Position numbers and translations under genes: made by a program. DNA of 64,000 bases from Betaproteobacteria bacterium (GTDB lineage Bacteria; Pseudomonadota; Gammaproteobacteria; Burkholderiales; Casimicrobiaceae). The stretch spans positions 109,915-173,914 of the forward strand of contig JAPUER010000060.1 in the NCBI GenBank assembly GCA_027492485.1, in the 5' to 3' direction. Below the pieces are notes generated by a model. It saw only the letters and a program-made list of their open reading frames with translations, was not told where the DNA came from and searched no databases. Of the stretch, positions 8,893 through 16,819 are shown in pieces (position 1 is the first letter of the stretch; each line of letters begins with the position of its first letter).

Positions 8893-9369
8893 CTAGCAGT
8901 GCCGGACCTTGAGATAGTCTTCCGCGTGGGCGGCGAGCAGGCCGTGGGTGAAGGCCAGCGTCGACAGGTGCAGCGCGCCTTTGGCACGATTGCGCAGCGA
9001 TGCGCCGGAAAACGCCTCGACGTCGACGCCCTGCCCGGCGGCAAGCACCATGTCGCAGAAGTGAAAGCAGTTTTCGGTGGCATCGCTCTTCCACCGTGCT
9101 GCGGCCAGGCCCTTGAACTGGTCCCACACCCGCATCATGCGGGCTTCGTCGAGGTAGCGGAAGCGCCACAGATGCGGCGTGTCGCCGCCCTCCGCTTCGA
9201 TGTCGTCGGCCAGGGTCGCCGTTGGCGTCTTCAACATCCGGTCGTCCTTCGGATCGACCGGCCGCACGCTCATGTAGGTTGAACCCGGCGGTCCGTCGAC
9301 GTCGAGCGAACTGAAACCGGCGCTACCCGGTTTCTTGTGCGTAGGCCGCCAGATACGAAGAATCACCAT
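8893..9369 (-). CDS. Permuted-papain/NlpC-like protein upstream of vgrG, possibly catalytically altered
   Basis: The 158-aa protein has no signal peptide. Its layout resembles the circularly permuted papain-like (NlpC/P60-type) proteins found near vgrG genes. These have an N-terminal R-x-W-x-P strand followed by a G-H-x-S-L-x-V box and a YxSxxP strand; later comes a DEAxxxxxW helix and then an N-C box. Here the order is LRIWRP (residues 4-9), GFSSLDV (18-24), TYMSVRP (31-37), LDEARMMRVWDQFK (73-86) and ENCFHFCDMVL (99-109). The nucleophile-like Cys101 is kept, but the His expected at position 19 is Phe. It could be a diverged effector, a cargo adaptor or an inactive relative. Family assignment is from memory of motif layout and needs a profile search. 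Confidence 0.6.
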   Translation of the reverse strand: MVILRIWRPTHKKPGSAGFSSLDVDGPPGSTYMSVRPVDPKDDRMLKTPTATLADDIEAEGGDTPHLWRFRYLDEARMMRVWDQFKGLAAARWKSDATENCFHFCDMVLAAGQGVDVEAFSGASLRNRAKGALHLSTLAFTHGLLAAHAEDYLKVRHC

Positions 9370-9517
9370 AAGAAATCGTCATTGAAAACACGATGGAGAC
9401 TGCGTTCTCCATGCTCTTTCAGAACAGACGCAGGCAGCGGGTGAAACACGACAGCGACGCGGCGATCCGCCGCCTCAGCGTCCGGGCACCGGCGCCGCGG
9501 CGCCGACCGGACGCGCG

Positions 9518-10330
9518 TCAGGCGCGCACAACGCGTTGCGCCTGCCATTTGCCCGAGCCCACCTTGACGACATCGAAGCGCACGCTATCGCCGACTTCGA
9601 TGAAATCGAACCCCGGCGGTGCCACGTGGCCGGCGAGGAATTGCACGTCGCCCCGGCCATCTTTGCGGGCGATCACGCCGTAGCCCCTGGCCAGCGATTT
9701 GACGGTGCCAATGATGGCGTTGGCAGCAAACGAGTCGTCGAGTTCGACCGCCGCCGTGCCGGCCACCGGCGCGACGCCCGCCGACGCGCCGGCAACGAGC
9801 TTGAACAGCGCCGAGACCGGCGACCGTTCATGCTCGCGGCGGGCCAGCTCGCGCAGGTCGATGACGCGTTCGGTCGATACCGTGACCTTGCCGCTGGCCG
9901 GCAGCAGCAGTTCGACCAGCTGAACGCCGGCCGCCTCGAGTTTTTGCCGCAACGGTTGCCAGGTCATTTGCGCGCCGACGGTGACCATCACGTCGCAGGC
10001 AGCCAGCGCGACCGACTCGACGGCATCGAGCGCGAGGCCAGCACCGCTGTCGTCAGCGGCGATGTGCGGCGTAGTGGCGACGACGAAGCCGGCAGCGACC
10101 GCCTCGGCGTCGGCATTGTTCGGTTTGGCGCGGCACCAGCGCAGCGCCGACAGTTCGGTCTGCTCGAGCGTGTGCCCCAGACGGCCACCGATCGACAGCC
10201 GCACGTAATCCTGCAAGCCGGCGAGCGACCAGCGGCGCGGCACCTCGCCCTGCCCGGCCAGCGCCTCGCCCTCCTGCAGCCAGCGGCCACCGTTGACGAT
10301 CAGACTGATGGAACATCGCTTCTCCGACAT
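9518..10330 (-). CDS. Cold-shock-domain protein with degenerate NYN/LabA-like N-terminal region
   Basis: The protein has 270 aa. The ATG at 10330 is preferred because GGAGAGGGG lies just upstream. The last 65 residues (IIGTVKSLARGYGVIARKDG, then DVQFLAGHV and VGDSVRFDVV) read as a cold-shock/OB fold: G-x-V-K ending a first strand, a GYG-I loop in place of the usual G(F/Y)GFI, then the D-V-x-F strand. The middle (LALDAVESVALAACDVMVTV, then WQPLRQKLEAAGVQLVEL) resembles the second half of NYN/LabA domains, but the usual SGDGDF motif is absent, so nuclease activity is unlikely. It is the first gene of the unit leading to vgrG and tssKLM. An RNA-binding regulatory role is inferred from the cold-shock-like end. 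Confidence 0.65.
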   Translation of the reverse strand: MSEKRCSISLIVNGGRWLQEGEALAGQGEVPRRWSLAGLQDYVRLSIGGRLGHTLEQTELSALRWCRAKPNNADAEAVAAGFVVATTPHIAADDSGAGLALDAVESVALAACDVMVTVGAQMTWQPLRQKLEAAGVQLVELLLPASGKVTVSTERVIDLRELARREHERSPVSALFKLVAGASAGVAPVAGTAAVELDDSFAANAIIGTVKSLARGYGVIARKDGRGDVQFLAGHVAPPGFDFIEVGDSVRFDVVKVGSGKWQAQRVVRA

Positions 10331-10668
10331 GAACCCCTCTCCGCTCCTGAACGACGGCATCGCAATGGCGACGCGCCCGATTGCGGCCATTATCGGCCAA
10401 ACATTGCCATGCGCGAAAGTACTGCGACCGATACAAATGGTTACTACCGCACTGCCCAAGCAATCGCACATTGCGGGCAACATCGTCGCCGCGGGTGCGT
10501 ATCATCTTTTTCGTGAAAACGTTGCTGCGAATTGCACTGGCGACGATAATTGCGAAAGTCGACTTTCAATGAAAATCGGCTCTGTGCCTTTATGCAAAAC
10601 GGTTCTGCCAAAAAAGCCAATCACTACACCCAGCAGCCGCGAGCGAGTCCGACGCCCCGGCTCGGGAT
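10331..10668. other. Intergenic region holding element copy A
   Basis: There is no credible gene in this 338-nt stretch. It is visibly more AT-rich than its surroundings. It lies upstream of the cold-shock-domain gene (start 10330) and downstream of the minus-strand kinase (stop 10669), so it should contain the promoter for the vgrG-tssKLM unit. The recognisable content is one full copy of the GTCGAC-centred 117-bp element at 10503-10619. No convincing sigma70 -35/-10 pair could be assigned by eye. Confidence 0.6.
10503..10619. repeat. GTCGAC-centred symmetric element, copy A
   Basis: The centre is GAAAGTCGACTTTC at 10554-10567, a 14-nt perfect palindrome. The outward boxes are CATCTTTTT at 10503-10511 on the left and AAAAAAGCC at 10610-10618 on the right. 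The G following the A-run is 54.5 nt left and 55.5 nt right of the dyad. The right arm contains GGCTCTGTGCCTTTAT, also seen in copy C (GGCTCTTGGCCTTTAT). It lies 173 nt upstream of the cold-shock-domain gene start. Function unknown. Confidence 0.75.
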
Positions 10669-11844
10669 TCAGCGCAGCAGCAAAAACGCGCCGGCGGCGA
10701 CCAGAACGGCAACCACGATCAGTCCGACGATCATGTTGCTGCCCCGCTTCGGCGCTTCGTAGGTGCCGCCCTTGCCGCGCAGATCCGCCATTGCTGGCGG
10801 GTTCGCGGCGCGTCGTGGCGGCGCCGGCGCTGCGCTGGCGCCAGTGGCAACACGCGGCAAGGGTGCCACCGCAACAGGCGGCAAGAGTGCCGCCGCAAGC
10901 GGCGCCGCCGTCGTGGTGACTTCGGCCGGCGGCGCGGCAACGCGCGGCAGTTTGATCCAGCCGAGCGCGGCGCGGAACTCGCTCATGCTCTTGAAACGGT
11001 CGATGGCCCGGATCGACAGCGCGCGGCCGACCGAGGTCAGCAGCGCCGGCGAGTACCCGGCGGCGGGAACGACCTCGTGCAGCGGCAACAGCGAATCGCG
11101 CACGATGCGGGTGGTCGCCGGCACCGGCGGCCGTCCGGTCGCCAGAAAATAGATGACGGCGCCAAGCCCGTAGACGTCGGTCCAGCGGCCCTGCTCCATG
11201 CTGCCGTCCTCGACGTATTGCTCGATCGGCGCGAAGCCCGGCTTCAGGATGGTGGTCAGCGCCTGCGTCATGCCGCCGAGCACCTGCCGCGCGGCGCCGA
11301 GGTCGAGCAGCACGGTAGCGCCATCGGGCATGACCAGAATATTGTCCGGCGAAATGTCGCGGTGGATCACGCGATGCGCGTGCAGCTCGGACACCGCCTC
11401 GAACACCGGCGCCAGCCAGGCCTGGATCTGCGCCTCGCTCGGGGCGTCGAGCACACGGGCGCGCACGTCGCGCAGCGTCTTGCCGGGGTAATACTGCATC
11501 GCCATGTAGGCGGTGCCGTTTTGCTCCCAGGCGCGATGCACGGCAACCAGGGCCGGGTGCGCAAACTCCGCCAGCAGATTCGCTTCGCGCAAAAAACCCT
11601 TGAGCCCAGCCGCGTAGGCATTGCCGAAGTCTGCCCCGCGCGGCGCGATGCGGCTGCCGGCGACGCGTCCGGCAATGGCCGTCGGCAGGAATTCCTTGAT
11701 TGCGACGGTGCGGCCGCTGCGGGTATCGCGCCCGACGTAGACCACGCCGAAACCGCCCTGCCCGATCAATCCGGTGATCTGGTAGCCATCGAGGTCACTG
11801 CCGCTCGGGAGGACGTCGATGTTGGTGGGCGAGGATGTGGTCAT
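10669..11844 (-). CDS. Ser/Thr protein kinase with C-terminal membrane anchor (PpkA-like)
   Basis: This 391-aa kinase belongs to the T6SS threonine-phosphorylation type. The Gly-rich loop is IGQGGFGVVY, the ATP-binding Lys is in VAIKEFLP, the catalytic loop is HRDISPDNIL, and the metal-binding motif is DLG rather than DFG. A conserved LKPGFAPIEQYVEDGS activation/substrate segment follows. After about residue 285 comes a Pro/Ala/Thr-rich linker. A C-terminal hydrophobic helix (MIVGLIVVAVLVAAGAFLLL) ends almost at the last residue, so it is tail-anchored with essentially no periplasmic part. It is divergent from the kinase at 12136, with which it shares an upstream region. The likely substrates are the FHA protein and membrane-complex subunits, by analogy with PpkA. 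Confidence 0.9.
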   Translation of the reverse strand: MTTSSPTNIDVLPSGSDLDGYQITGLIGQGGFGVVYVGRDTRSGRTVAIKEFLPTAIAGRVAGSRIAPRGADFGNAYAAGLKGFLREANLLAEFAHPALVAVHRAWEQNGTAYMAMQYYPGKTLRDVRARVLDAPSEAQIQAWLAPVFEAVSELHAHRVIHRDISPDNILVMPDGATVLLDLGAARQVLGGMTQALTTILKPGFAPIEQYVEDGSMEQGRWTDVYGLGAVIYFLATGRPPVPATTRIVRDSLLPLHEVVPAAGYSPALLTSVGRALSIRAIDRFKSMSEFRAALGWIKLPRVAAPPAEVTTTAAPLAAALLPPVAVAPLPRVATGASAAPAPPRRAANPPAMADLRGKGGTYEAPKRGSNMIVGLIVVAVLVAAGAFLLLR

Positions 11845-12135
11845 GGAGCAGCTAGTGCAGGATTCTCAACCTCGGTCGGCGCCGTCCGCGATGGCGAAGT
11901 ATCGCCTCCGTCCGCGTCAGGCGACGGCATTTGGTATTTTGCCGTGTCAACCTGGCATCGGTAGAGACGGTTTTACCCTGTTCAACGCGTCATCGGCCTG
12001 TGTGTTCGGACGTGTATGAAAAACGCACAAAACCCGGGCTAGCGGGCATTGCGTCACGATTGCGTAACGCAATGCGTCTTTCTGTTTGTCGGCGGAAACG
12101 CCATAATTAGCCGGTCTACCTGCCATCGGGCCTTG
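11845..12135. promoter_or_regulatory. Divergent promoter region between two kinase genes
   Basis: The 291-nt region separates the minus-strand kinase start (11844) from the plus-strand kinase ATG (12136). Any promoters for both genes must lie here. The clearest structure is the inverted repeat at 12046-12075, close to the plus-strand gene. No reliable -35/-10 pair was found by eye. No open frame in the stretch looks real. Confidence 0.55.
12046..12075. promoter_or_regulatory. Inverted repeat, operator-like, upstream of the plus-strand kinase
   Basis: GCATTGCGT (12046-12054) and ACGCAATGC (12067-12075) are perfect 9-bp inverted arms. Nested inside is TTGCGT-A-ACGCAA, a 13-nt dyad at 12060-12072, so TTGCGT occurs twice in direct orientation and once inverted. 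It ends 60 nt before the kinase ATG. No T-run follows on either strand, so a protein-binding site is more likely than a terminator. The cognate regulator is unknown. Confidence 0.5.
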
Positions 12136-14409
12136 ATGGAAACGCCGTCACAGCAAAATCTCAATCAGTTGCCCGCGGGTACCGTCCTCGGCGATTTCCG
12201 CATTACCGGCGTCGTTGGCGAAGGCGGATTCGGCATCGTTTACCTCGCCTACGAGTCGACCCTCGACCGTACCGTTGCGATCAAGGAGTATCTGCCGTCG
12301 TCGATCGCCGGCCGCACCGGCAACCAGTCGGTGCAGGTGCGCTCGCAGGTGAACACCAACGCCTTCGCCTCGGGGCTCAGGAATTTTCTGCGCGAAGCGC
12401 AGATGCTGGCGCGCTTCTCCCATCCTGCAATGGTCGAAGTGCATCGCGTCTGGGAGCAGAACGGCACCGCCTACATGGCGATGCGCTACTACCCCGGCAA
12501 GACGCTGCGCGAGATGCGGCAGACGGCCACCGATCTCGACGAAACGCAGATTCGCCGCATCCTCGAACCGGTGTTCGACGCGCTGACCCTGCTGCACGCG
12601 CAAAACGTCATTCATCGCGACGTCTCGCCGGACAACATCCTGATGCGCGAAAACGGCTCGCCGGTGCTGCTCGACCTCGGCGCCGCGCGGCTGGTGATCG
12701 GCGGCATGACGCAGGCGCTGACCACCGTGCTCAAGCCCGGCTATGCACCGATCGAGCAGTACGTCGACGACGGCACCATGCAGCAAGGACCGTGGACCGA
12801 TGTCTACGGCTTGGGCGCCGTGCTTTACTACCTGCTGGTCGGCGCGGCGCCGCCGCAGGCCGTCGCCCGCATGATCACCGACCCGCTGCGCAATATGGCC
12901 AGCCAGGTCAGGATTTCGGTGCCGGAGCACGTTGTCGAGGCGACCATCAAGGCATTGGCGGTGCGGCCGGAGAACCGCTTCCAGAGCGTCGACGAATTGC
13001 GCGAAGCGTTGGGCTGGACCGAACCGCTGCCGGTCGAACCGCGCACGACCTTCGCTCGTCACGATGGGGCGACTGTCGGCGCGACCGGCGGCCCACGGAC
13101 GGTGACCGGGCCGGTAACGGCACCCACCATCGCGCGTACCGTCGCGCCGACGCAGCCACCGCGGACGCAACCATCGGCGACTGCGCCGAAACCCGTCACC
13201 CAGCCGCCGCTGGACCGGGTGTTCCCGCAGAACGACGACGACAGCGACGCCACGGTGGTGTGGAAGGGGCCGGCGATCACCGCGCAACTGGCTGCGGCAG
13301 CAGCCGCCACGGCGGCCGCGACACCATCACTGACCGCGGCGGCCAATCCCGGCCTCGCCACGCCGACCCGCATGCCGCCGCCGCGCAAGTCGGCGTCGCC
13401 CCCTCCGCCCCCTCCGCCCGCCCCGCCGGCCGTCGGCGGCGAGCGCCGTCGCGATTACGGCGCCAGCAAAGGCGCCGGTCCCGGACGCTGGATCGCCGGG
13501 GCCGTCGTAGCGCTGCTGCTGGCCGCTGGCGGCTACTTCATGTTCGGGCGCGGCACCGACTCCGCCGCGTCGAAGTCGACGCCACCGACCGCGACCGAAA
13601 AGGATGGCGGTAACGACGCGAAGGTTGCGGCCGCGCCCGGCGCGTCGCCGCCAGCCGGCAGCGAACCGGCCGTTTCGCCCACGCCGTCGAACGTCGTAAC
13701 ACCGCCGTCGGCGTCGAACAAGCAGGAGCCGACCCAGCCGACGCCGGACCAGGCGGCTGCGGCCAAGGCAGAAAAAGCGCGCGCCGACAAGGAAAAGGCC
13801 GATCGCGAAAAAGCGGAAAAGGCTGAAAAGGCGGAGAAGGCAAAGAAAGACGCCGAGGAAAAAGCGAAGGCGCGCGCCGACGCCGAGAAAACCGCCAAAG
13901 CCAAGGCCGACGCCGACGACCGGGCCGCCAAGGCGCGCGTATCCGATGAGCGCACGGCGACGACCAACAAGGCCGAGCAGGACGAACGTGCGCGCCGCTT
14001 GCGGCAGGAAGAGGAAGAACGGCTGGCCGCCGCCAGAGCCCGACAGGAAGCGGCCGACCGTCAGGCGAAGGCAGCGAGTACGGTGCCGCCAGCTGCGCCG
14101 CGCCGTATCGAAGACATTTCGTCGCAGGCGATGGCGGCGTTCAAGCGCGGCGAGCTGCTGTCCGCGCGCAACCTGTGGACCGAGATCGTCAACCACGCGC
14201 AGGCCGGCGCCCGCGACAAGGCCGTGGCCTACAACAACATGGCCGTGAGCTATTGCCAGAACGGCGACGAAACGAGCTGCGAGCGCATGTACGCAGCGAT
14301 GCTGCGCGCCGACCGCAGCTACAGCGTCGACGCCAGCGAACGCGAGCATCCGCACTACAAGCGCGCCTTCGACCGTGCGTACCGCCTGGTGCGTGGCGGC
14401 GGCTATTGA
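12136..14409 (+). CDS. Ser/Thr kinase with coiled-coil stalk and periplasmic Cys-pair TPR-like domain
   Basis: The product has 757 aa. The ATG at 12136 is chosen because alignment with the other local kinases begins there. The kinase domain spans about residues 15-275: VVGEGGFGIVY, VAIKEYLP, HRDVSPDNIL, and DLG in place of DFG. A Pro/Thr/Ala-rich linker leads to a membrane segment at about 452-474 (GAVVALLLAAGGYFMF). The periplasmic side has a long Lys/Glu/Ala coiled coil (about 535-650) and a C-terminal module from about 661 to the end. In the module, C707 and C715 sit in the pattern YCQNGDETSC. The same module, with identical Cys spacing, forms the lipoprotein at 35761. This suggests a sensor that reads or binds a periplasmic partner. 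It is the only plus-strand gene in the T6SS island. Confidence 0.9.
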   Translation: METPSQQNLNQLPAGTVLGDFRITGVVGEGGFGIVYLAYESTLDRTVAIKEYLPSSIAGRTGNQSVQVRSQVNTNAFASGLRNFLREAQMLARFSHPAMVEVHRVWEQNGTAYMAMRYYPGKTLREMRQTATDLDETQIRRILEPVFDALTLLHAQNVIHRDVSPDNILMRENGSPVLLDLGAARLVIGGMTQALTTVLKPGYAPIEQYVDDGTMQQGPWTDVYGLGAVLYYLLVGAAPPQAVARMITDPLRNMASQVRISVPEHVVEATIKALAVRPENRFQSVDELREALGWTEPLPVEPRTTFARHDGATVGATGGPRTVTGPVTAPTIARTVAPTQPPRTQPSATAPKPVTQPPLDRVFPQNDDDSDATVVWKGPAITAQLAAAAAATAAATPSLTAAANPGLATPTRMPPPRKSASPPPPPPPAPPAVGGERRRDYGASKGAGPGRWIAGAVVALLLAAGGYFMFGRGTDSAASKSTPPTATEKDGGNDAKVAAAPGASPPAGSEPAVSPTPSNVVTPPSASNKQEPTQPTPDQAAAAKAEKARADKEKADREKAEKAEKAEKAKKDAEEKAKARADAEKTAKAKADADDRAAKARVSDERTATTNKAEQDERARRLRQEEEERLAAARARQEAADRQAKAASTVPPAAPRRIEDISSQAMAAFKRGELLSARNLWTEIVNHAQAGARDKAVAYNNMAVSYCQNGDETSCERMYAAMLRADRSYSVDASEREHPHYKRAFDRAYRLVRGGGY

Positions 14410-14443
14410 GCCGGGTGGCGAGCCTGCCGCGCTCGCCGGCTCG
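14408..14443. terminator. Possible hairpin at the end of the plus-strand kinase
   Basis: An imperfect stem is formed by GAGCCGGGTGGCGAG and CTCGCCGGCTC around a CCTGCCGCG loop, starting inside the kinase stop codon. No clear T-run follows, so this is a weak candidate terminator between the convergent kinase and patatin genes. Confidence 0.3.
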
Positions 14444-14447
14444 GCAC

Positions 14448-14527
14448 AGTTCGCCCTGAGTCCTAAGCGAAGCGTCTGAAACCGGCATGCAGTCGTCAAA
14501 CCCTTCACTGCGTTCAGGGTGAGCGGG
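14448..14527. repeat. Degenerate REP-like palindrome (TTCGCCCTGAG family)
   Basis: The left arm AGTTCGCCCTGAG (14448-14460) pairs imperfectly with TTCAGGGTGAGCGGG (from 14513). The interior carries AACCCTTC. This is a worn copy of the palindrome found intact inside the acyl-CoA dehydrogenase gene at 45848-45922. It lies between two convergent genes, a usual place for REP elements. Confidence 0.55.
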
Positions 14528-14546
14528 TATTCGTTTAGCGCTTTCG

Positions 14547-15752
14547 CTACCGGAAAAACTCGATGATTTCGCCGGCGCGGGCATAGGCATCGCGCTGGCC
14601 GAGGCGCATCAGCGCGCCGATAAAACCGGGCTCGAACAGCAGATAACTGGCCAGCGAGGCGCCACCGGCGCCGCTGATCAACGCGCCCAGCGATTGCCGC
14701 GTCGCCGTCGGCAGTTCGTGTGCGTGCTCGAGCGCCAGCGCGTCGAGCGACTGCGACGGCTGCATGGCAAACACCCGCACCGGACGATAGGGCAGCACGG
14801 CGGCGACCTCCGGCGGCAGGCGTTTGAGCGTTTCGGTGACCCGCTGCGCCTGCTCCACGTCCGCCTGCAGGGTGTCATGGAAGACGCTGGCCATCGCGTG
14901 CGCTGCCACCGCCGACAGGCCCGGCCGCTCCTGGATCGGCGCGTCCTGACCGAGGCCGGAGCGTTTCGGCTGGCCGACGCCGATCACCATGATGCGATGG
15001 GCGCCCAGATGCATCGCCGGTGACAACGGCGAAATCTGCCGCATCGAGCCGTCGCCGAAGTATTCGGTCTGGCCGTCCACCGGCAACGCGGTGGCCGGGA
15101 ACACGATCGGAATCGCGCTCGATGCCATCAGGTGATCGACGCCGATCTGCTGGAACTCGGCGCGGCGGCCCGGCCGGTTCCACGGCGGCGTTGTGGAATC
15201 GTCGTCGGCGTGGCAGAACGTCCAGTGCACGCCGCTCGAATAGCTCGATGCGGTGACCGCGACGCTGGCCAGCACGTTGCGTTCGAGCGCGCGTTCAATG
15301 CCGTCGAACGAAATCGCCTTACGTAGCGTCGCCACCAACGGCGTGTTGTCCAGAATGGCGCCGTGCGCCAGCGCGCCGCGGGTCAGGTTGAGCGCGGCGA
15401 TGTATTTGTTGCCGCCGCCGAACCAGGCGTTGGCCGAGGTCTGGTTGATCTGGTAGACGTCGGTCGAACGCACGATGTCCCAGAAGTTGCCCAGCTCGGA
15501 GAAAGCCTGCAGGCCCAGTTCCGCATAGCCCGCCAGCGACGTGGCATTGATCGCGCCGGCCGAGGTGCCGACCAGCACCTGAAACGGAAACGACTGCGCC
15601 GCTTCGGCGCCGGCCTGTTGCAGCAGCGCCGCCATCGCCTTCAGCACGCCCACCTGGTACGCCGTGCGCGCACCGCCGCCCATCAGCACCAGCGCACGGC
15701 GCTCGCCGCCCTCCTGCATCAAGCCCGAATAAATGATGGTTCCCAGCGCCAT
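14547..15752 (-). CDS. Patatin-like phospholipase
   Basis: This 401-aa cytosolic-looking serine lipase has the patatin dyad layout. The oxyanion box is MGGGARTAYQVGVLKAM near residue 25. The nucleophile elbow GTSAGAINA lies near residues 62-70, and the catalytic Asp is in FGDGSMRQ near 232-239. It should hydrolyse acyl ester bonds of phospholipids. There is no signal peptide. An alternative start 11 codons in (MQEGGERR) is possible; neither site has a strong Shine-Dalgarno sequence. It sits amid T6SS genes but away from vgrG and without an obvious immunity gene, so it is more likely a housekeeping patatin than a Tle effector. It is convergent with the kinase at 12136. Element copy B lies upstream. 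Confidence 0.88.
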   Translation of the reverse strand: MALGTIIYSGLMQEGGERRALVLMGGGARTAYQVGVLKAMAALLQQAGAEAAQSFPFQVLVGTSAGAINATSLAGYAELGLQAFSELGNFWDIVRSTDVYQINQTSANAWFGGGNKYIAALNLTRGALAHGAILDNTPLVATLRKAISFDGIERALERNVLASVAVTASSYSSGVHWTFCHADDDSTTPPWNRPGRRAEFQQIGVDHLMASSAIPIVFPATALPVDGQTEYFGDGSMRQISPLSPAMHLGAHRIMVIGVGQPKRSGLGQDAPIQERPGLSAVAAHAMASVFHDTLQADVEQAQRVTETLKRLPPEVAAVLPYRPVRVFAMQPSQSLDALALEHAHELPTATRQSLGALISGAGGASLASYLLFEPGFIGALMRLGQRDAYARAGEIIEFFR

Positions 15753-15847
15753 GACGCCGTTTATCTCACAGTCGCACGCTCCGCCAACCCCGGCATCGCT
15801 GTTGACGCTGTTCGATGGATACGTGCTGCGTTGCGGCGGAACGGATA

Positions 15848-15964
15848 CAGCTTTTTGCTGTAACGCCTATAGATAAATAGTTAACCGCATAAATCATGCA
15901 AAGTCGACTTGTATAAATATCGTCCGCCATGCCCAATGAACGCTCGCATAAGGCAAAAAAGCTG
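15848..15964. repeat. GTCGAC-centred symmetric element, copy B
   Basis: The centre is AAGTCGACTT at 15901-15910. The outward boxes are CAGCTTTTT at 15848-15856 and AAAAAAGCTG at 15955-15964. The right arm carries CGTCCGCCATGCCCAATG, close to CGTGCTCTATGCCCAATG in the right arm of copy E. The element lies between the patatin start (15752) and the stop of a secreted-protein gene (16021). The rest of that 268-nt intergenic stretch shows nothing recognisable. Confidence 0.78.
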
Positions 15965-16020
15965 ATAGCTGATGCCGATGAATGGCGGGCTTGCGCACGG
16001 CACCCGTGGTGGCGACAACG

Positions 16021-16776
16021 CTACTGCGCGTCGACGCGGCAACAGCGGGCCGATGCCCGCAGGTCAGTGGCAGTCGACTCGGCATTGCGCGCCGAACACG
16101 CATTACTGGCGTACACCAGACTGGCATTGAAACTGCTGAGTTCGCAGTAGATCGCTGTCTGCAGATACCCCGACGGACAGGCAGGCGGGAAGGCGTTACC
16201 GGTGCCACCGTTCGCCGCTAGCGAAACGATGGTTTTGGTCGTCGTCTGGCAACTGAGCACCGGCAGCGGCGCCGCCTTGAAGTAACCGACGACGTCGCCG
16301 GTGAGATGCGCGCTGGCCGTCGCCTTGACCGACAATTCGTTGGCCGACGCGCCCTGGTCAAGCTTGACGATCATGAAGTTGCTGCGCACCTCGCCGGCGG
16401 CAAACGCCATGCTATGGGCGACCGGCGGTTCGGTCCCGCCGAACGGCCACGCCACCAGCGTGCCGGAAACGTTCGGGTTGATGACCGTGACGTTGATGGC
16501 CACCGCCGCGAAGGACCCGGCAGCACCGACGCCGTTGCAATTGCTTGCCTCGCCACCCTGAAAGGCGTAGTCGCTGACGGCAGTCACGTCGAGCGACCGC
16601 GCCACCCCTGCCGCGAGCGCGCCGCCCTGTAGCCGCGTGTCGAAAATGCGACAGGCCGTGATCGGCACGAACACCAGATCGCGATCGGCCGTCCCCAGCT
16701 GCGCATGCGCCAGCGGGGCGCACAACGCCAGCTTGAGCAGGACGATCGCAGCGAAGCGTTTTGGACTGAATGACAT
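16021..16776 (-). CDS. Secreted protein of unknown function
   Basis: The product has 251 aa. The ATG at 16776 is chosen because GGAGG lies 4 nt upstream and it opens a clean signal peptide (MSFSPKRFAAIVLLKLALCA, then PLAHA, with cleavage before QLG). The mature part begins FVPITACRIFDTR and contains AINVTVINPNVSGTL and a DVVGYF strand. This is a beta-rich arrangement with several Cys residues in the last third. I do not recognise a characterised family. It follows the beta-propeller gene by 43 nt on the same strand, so the two secreted proteins are probably made together. Export to periplasm or outside is supported; the role is unknown. Confidence 0.75.
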   Translation of the reverse strand: MSFSPKRFAAIVLLKLALCAPLAHAQLGTADRDLVFVPITACRIFDTRLQGGALAAGVARSLDVTAVSDYAFQGGEASNCNGVGAAGSFAAVAINVTVINPNVSGTLVAWPFGGTEPPVAHSMAFAAGEVRSNFMIVKLDQGASANELSVKATASAHLTGDVVGYFKAAPLPVLSCQTTTKTIVSLAANGGTGNAFPPACPSGYLQTAIYCELSSFNASLVYASNACSARNAESTATDLRASARCCRVDAQ

Positions 16777-16819
16777 GATGCCTCCGTGAAGTATTCCATC
16801 GAAAATCGAGTTGCGCCGG

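Noticed and set aside
12049-12135. N-terminal extension of the plus-strand kinase
   Set aside because: The extra 29 residues run through the inverted repeat, have no similarity to the other kinases and lack a ribosome site.
14547-15752. Patatin as a T6SS lipase effector
   Set aside because: It is distant from vgrG, has no adaptor or immunity gene beside it, and resembles common cytosolic patatins.
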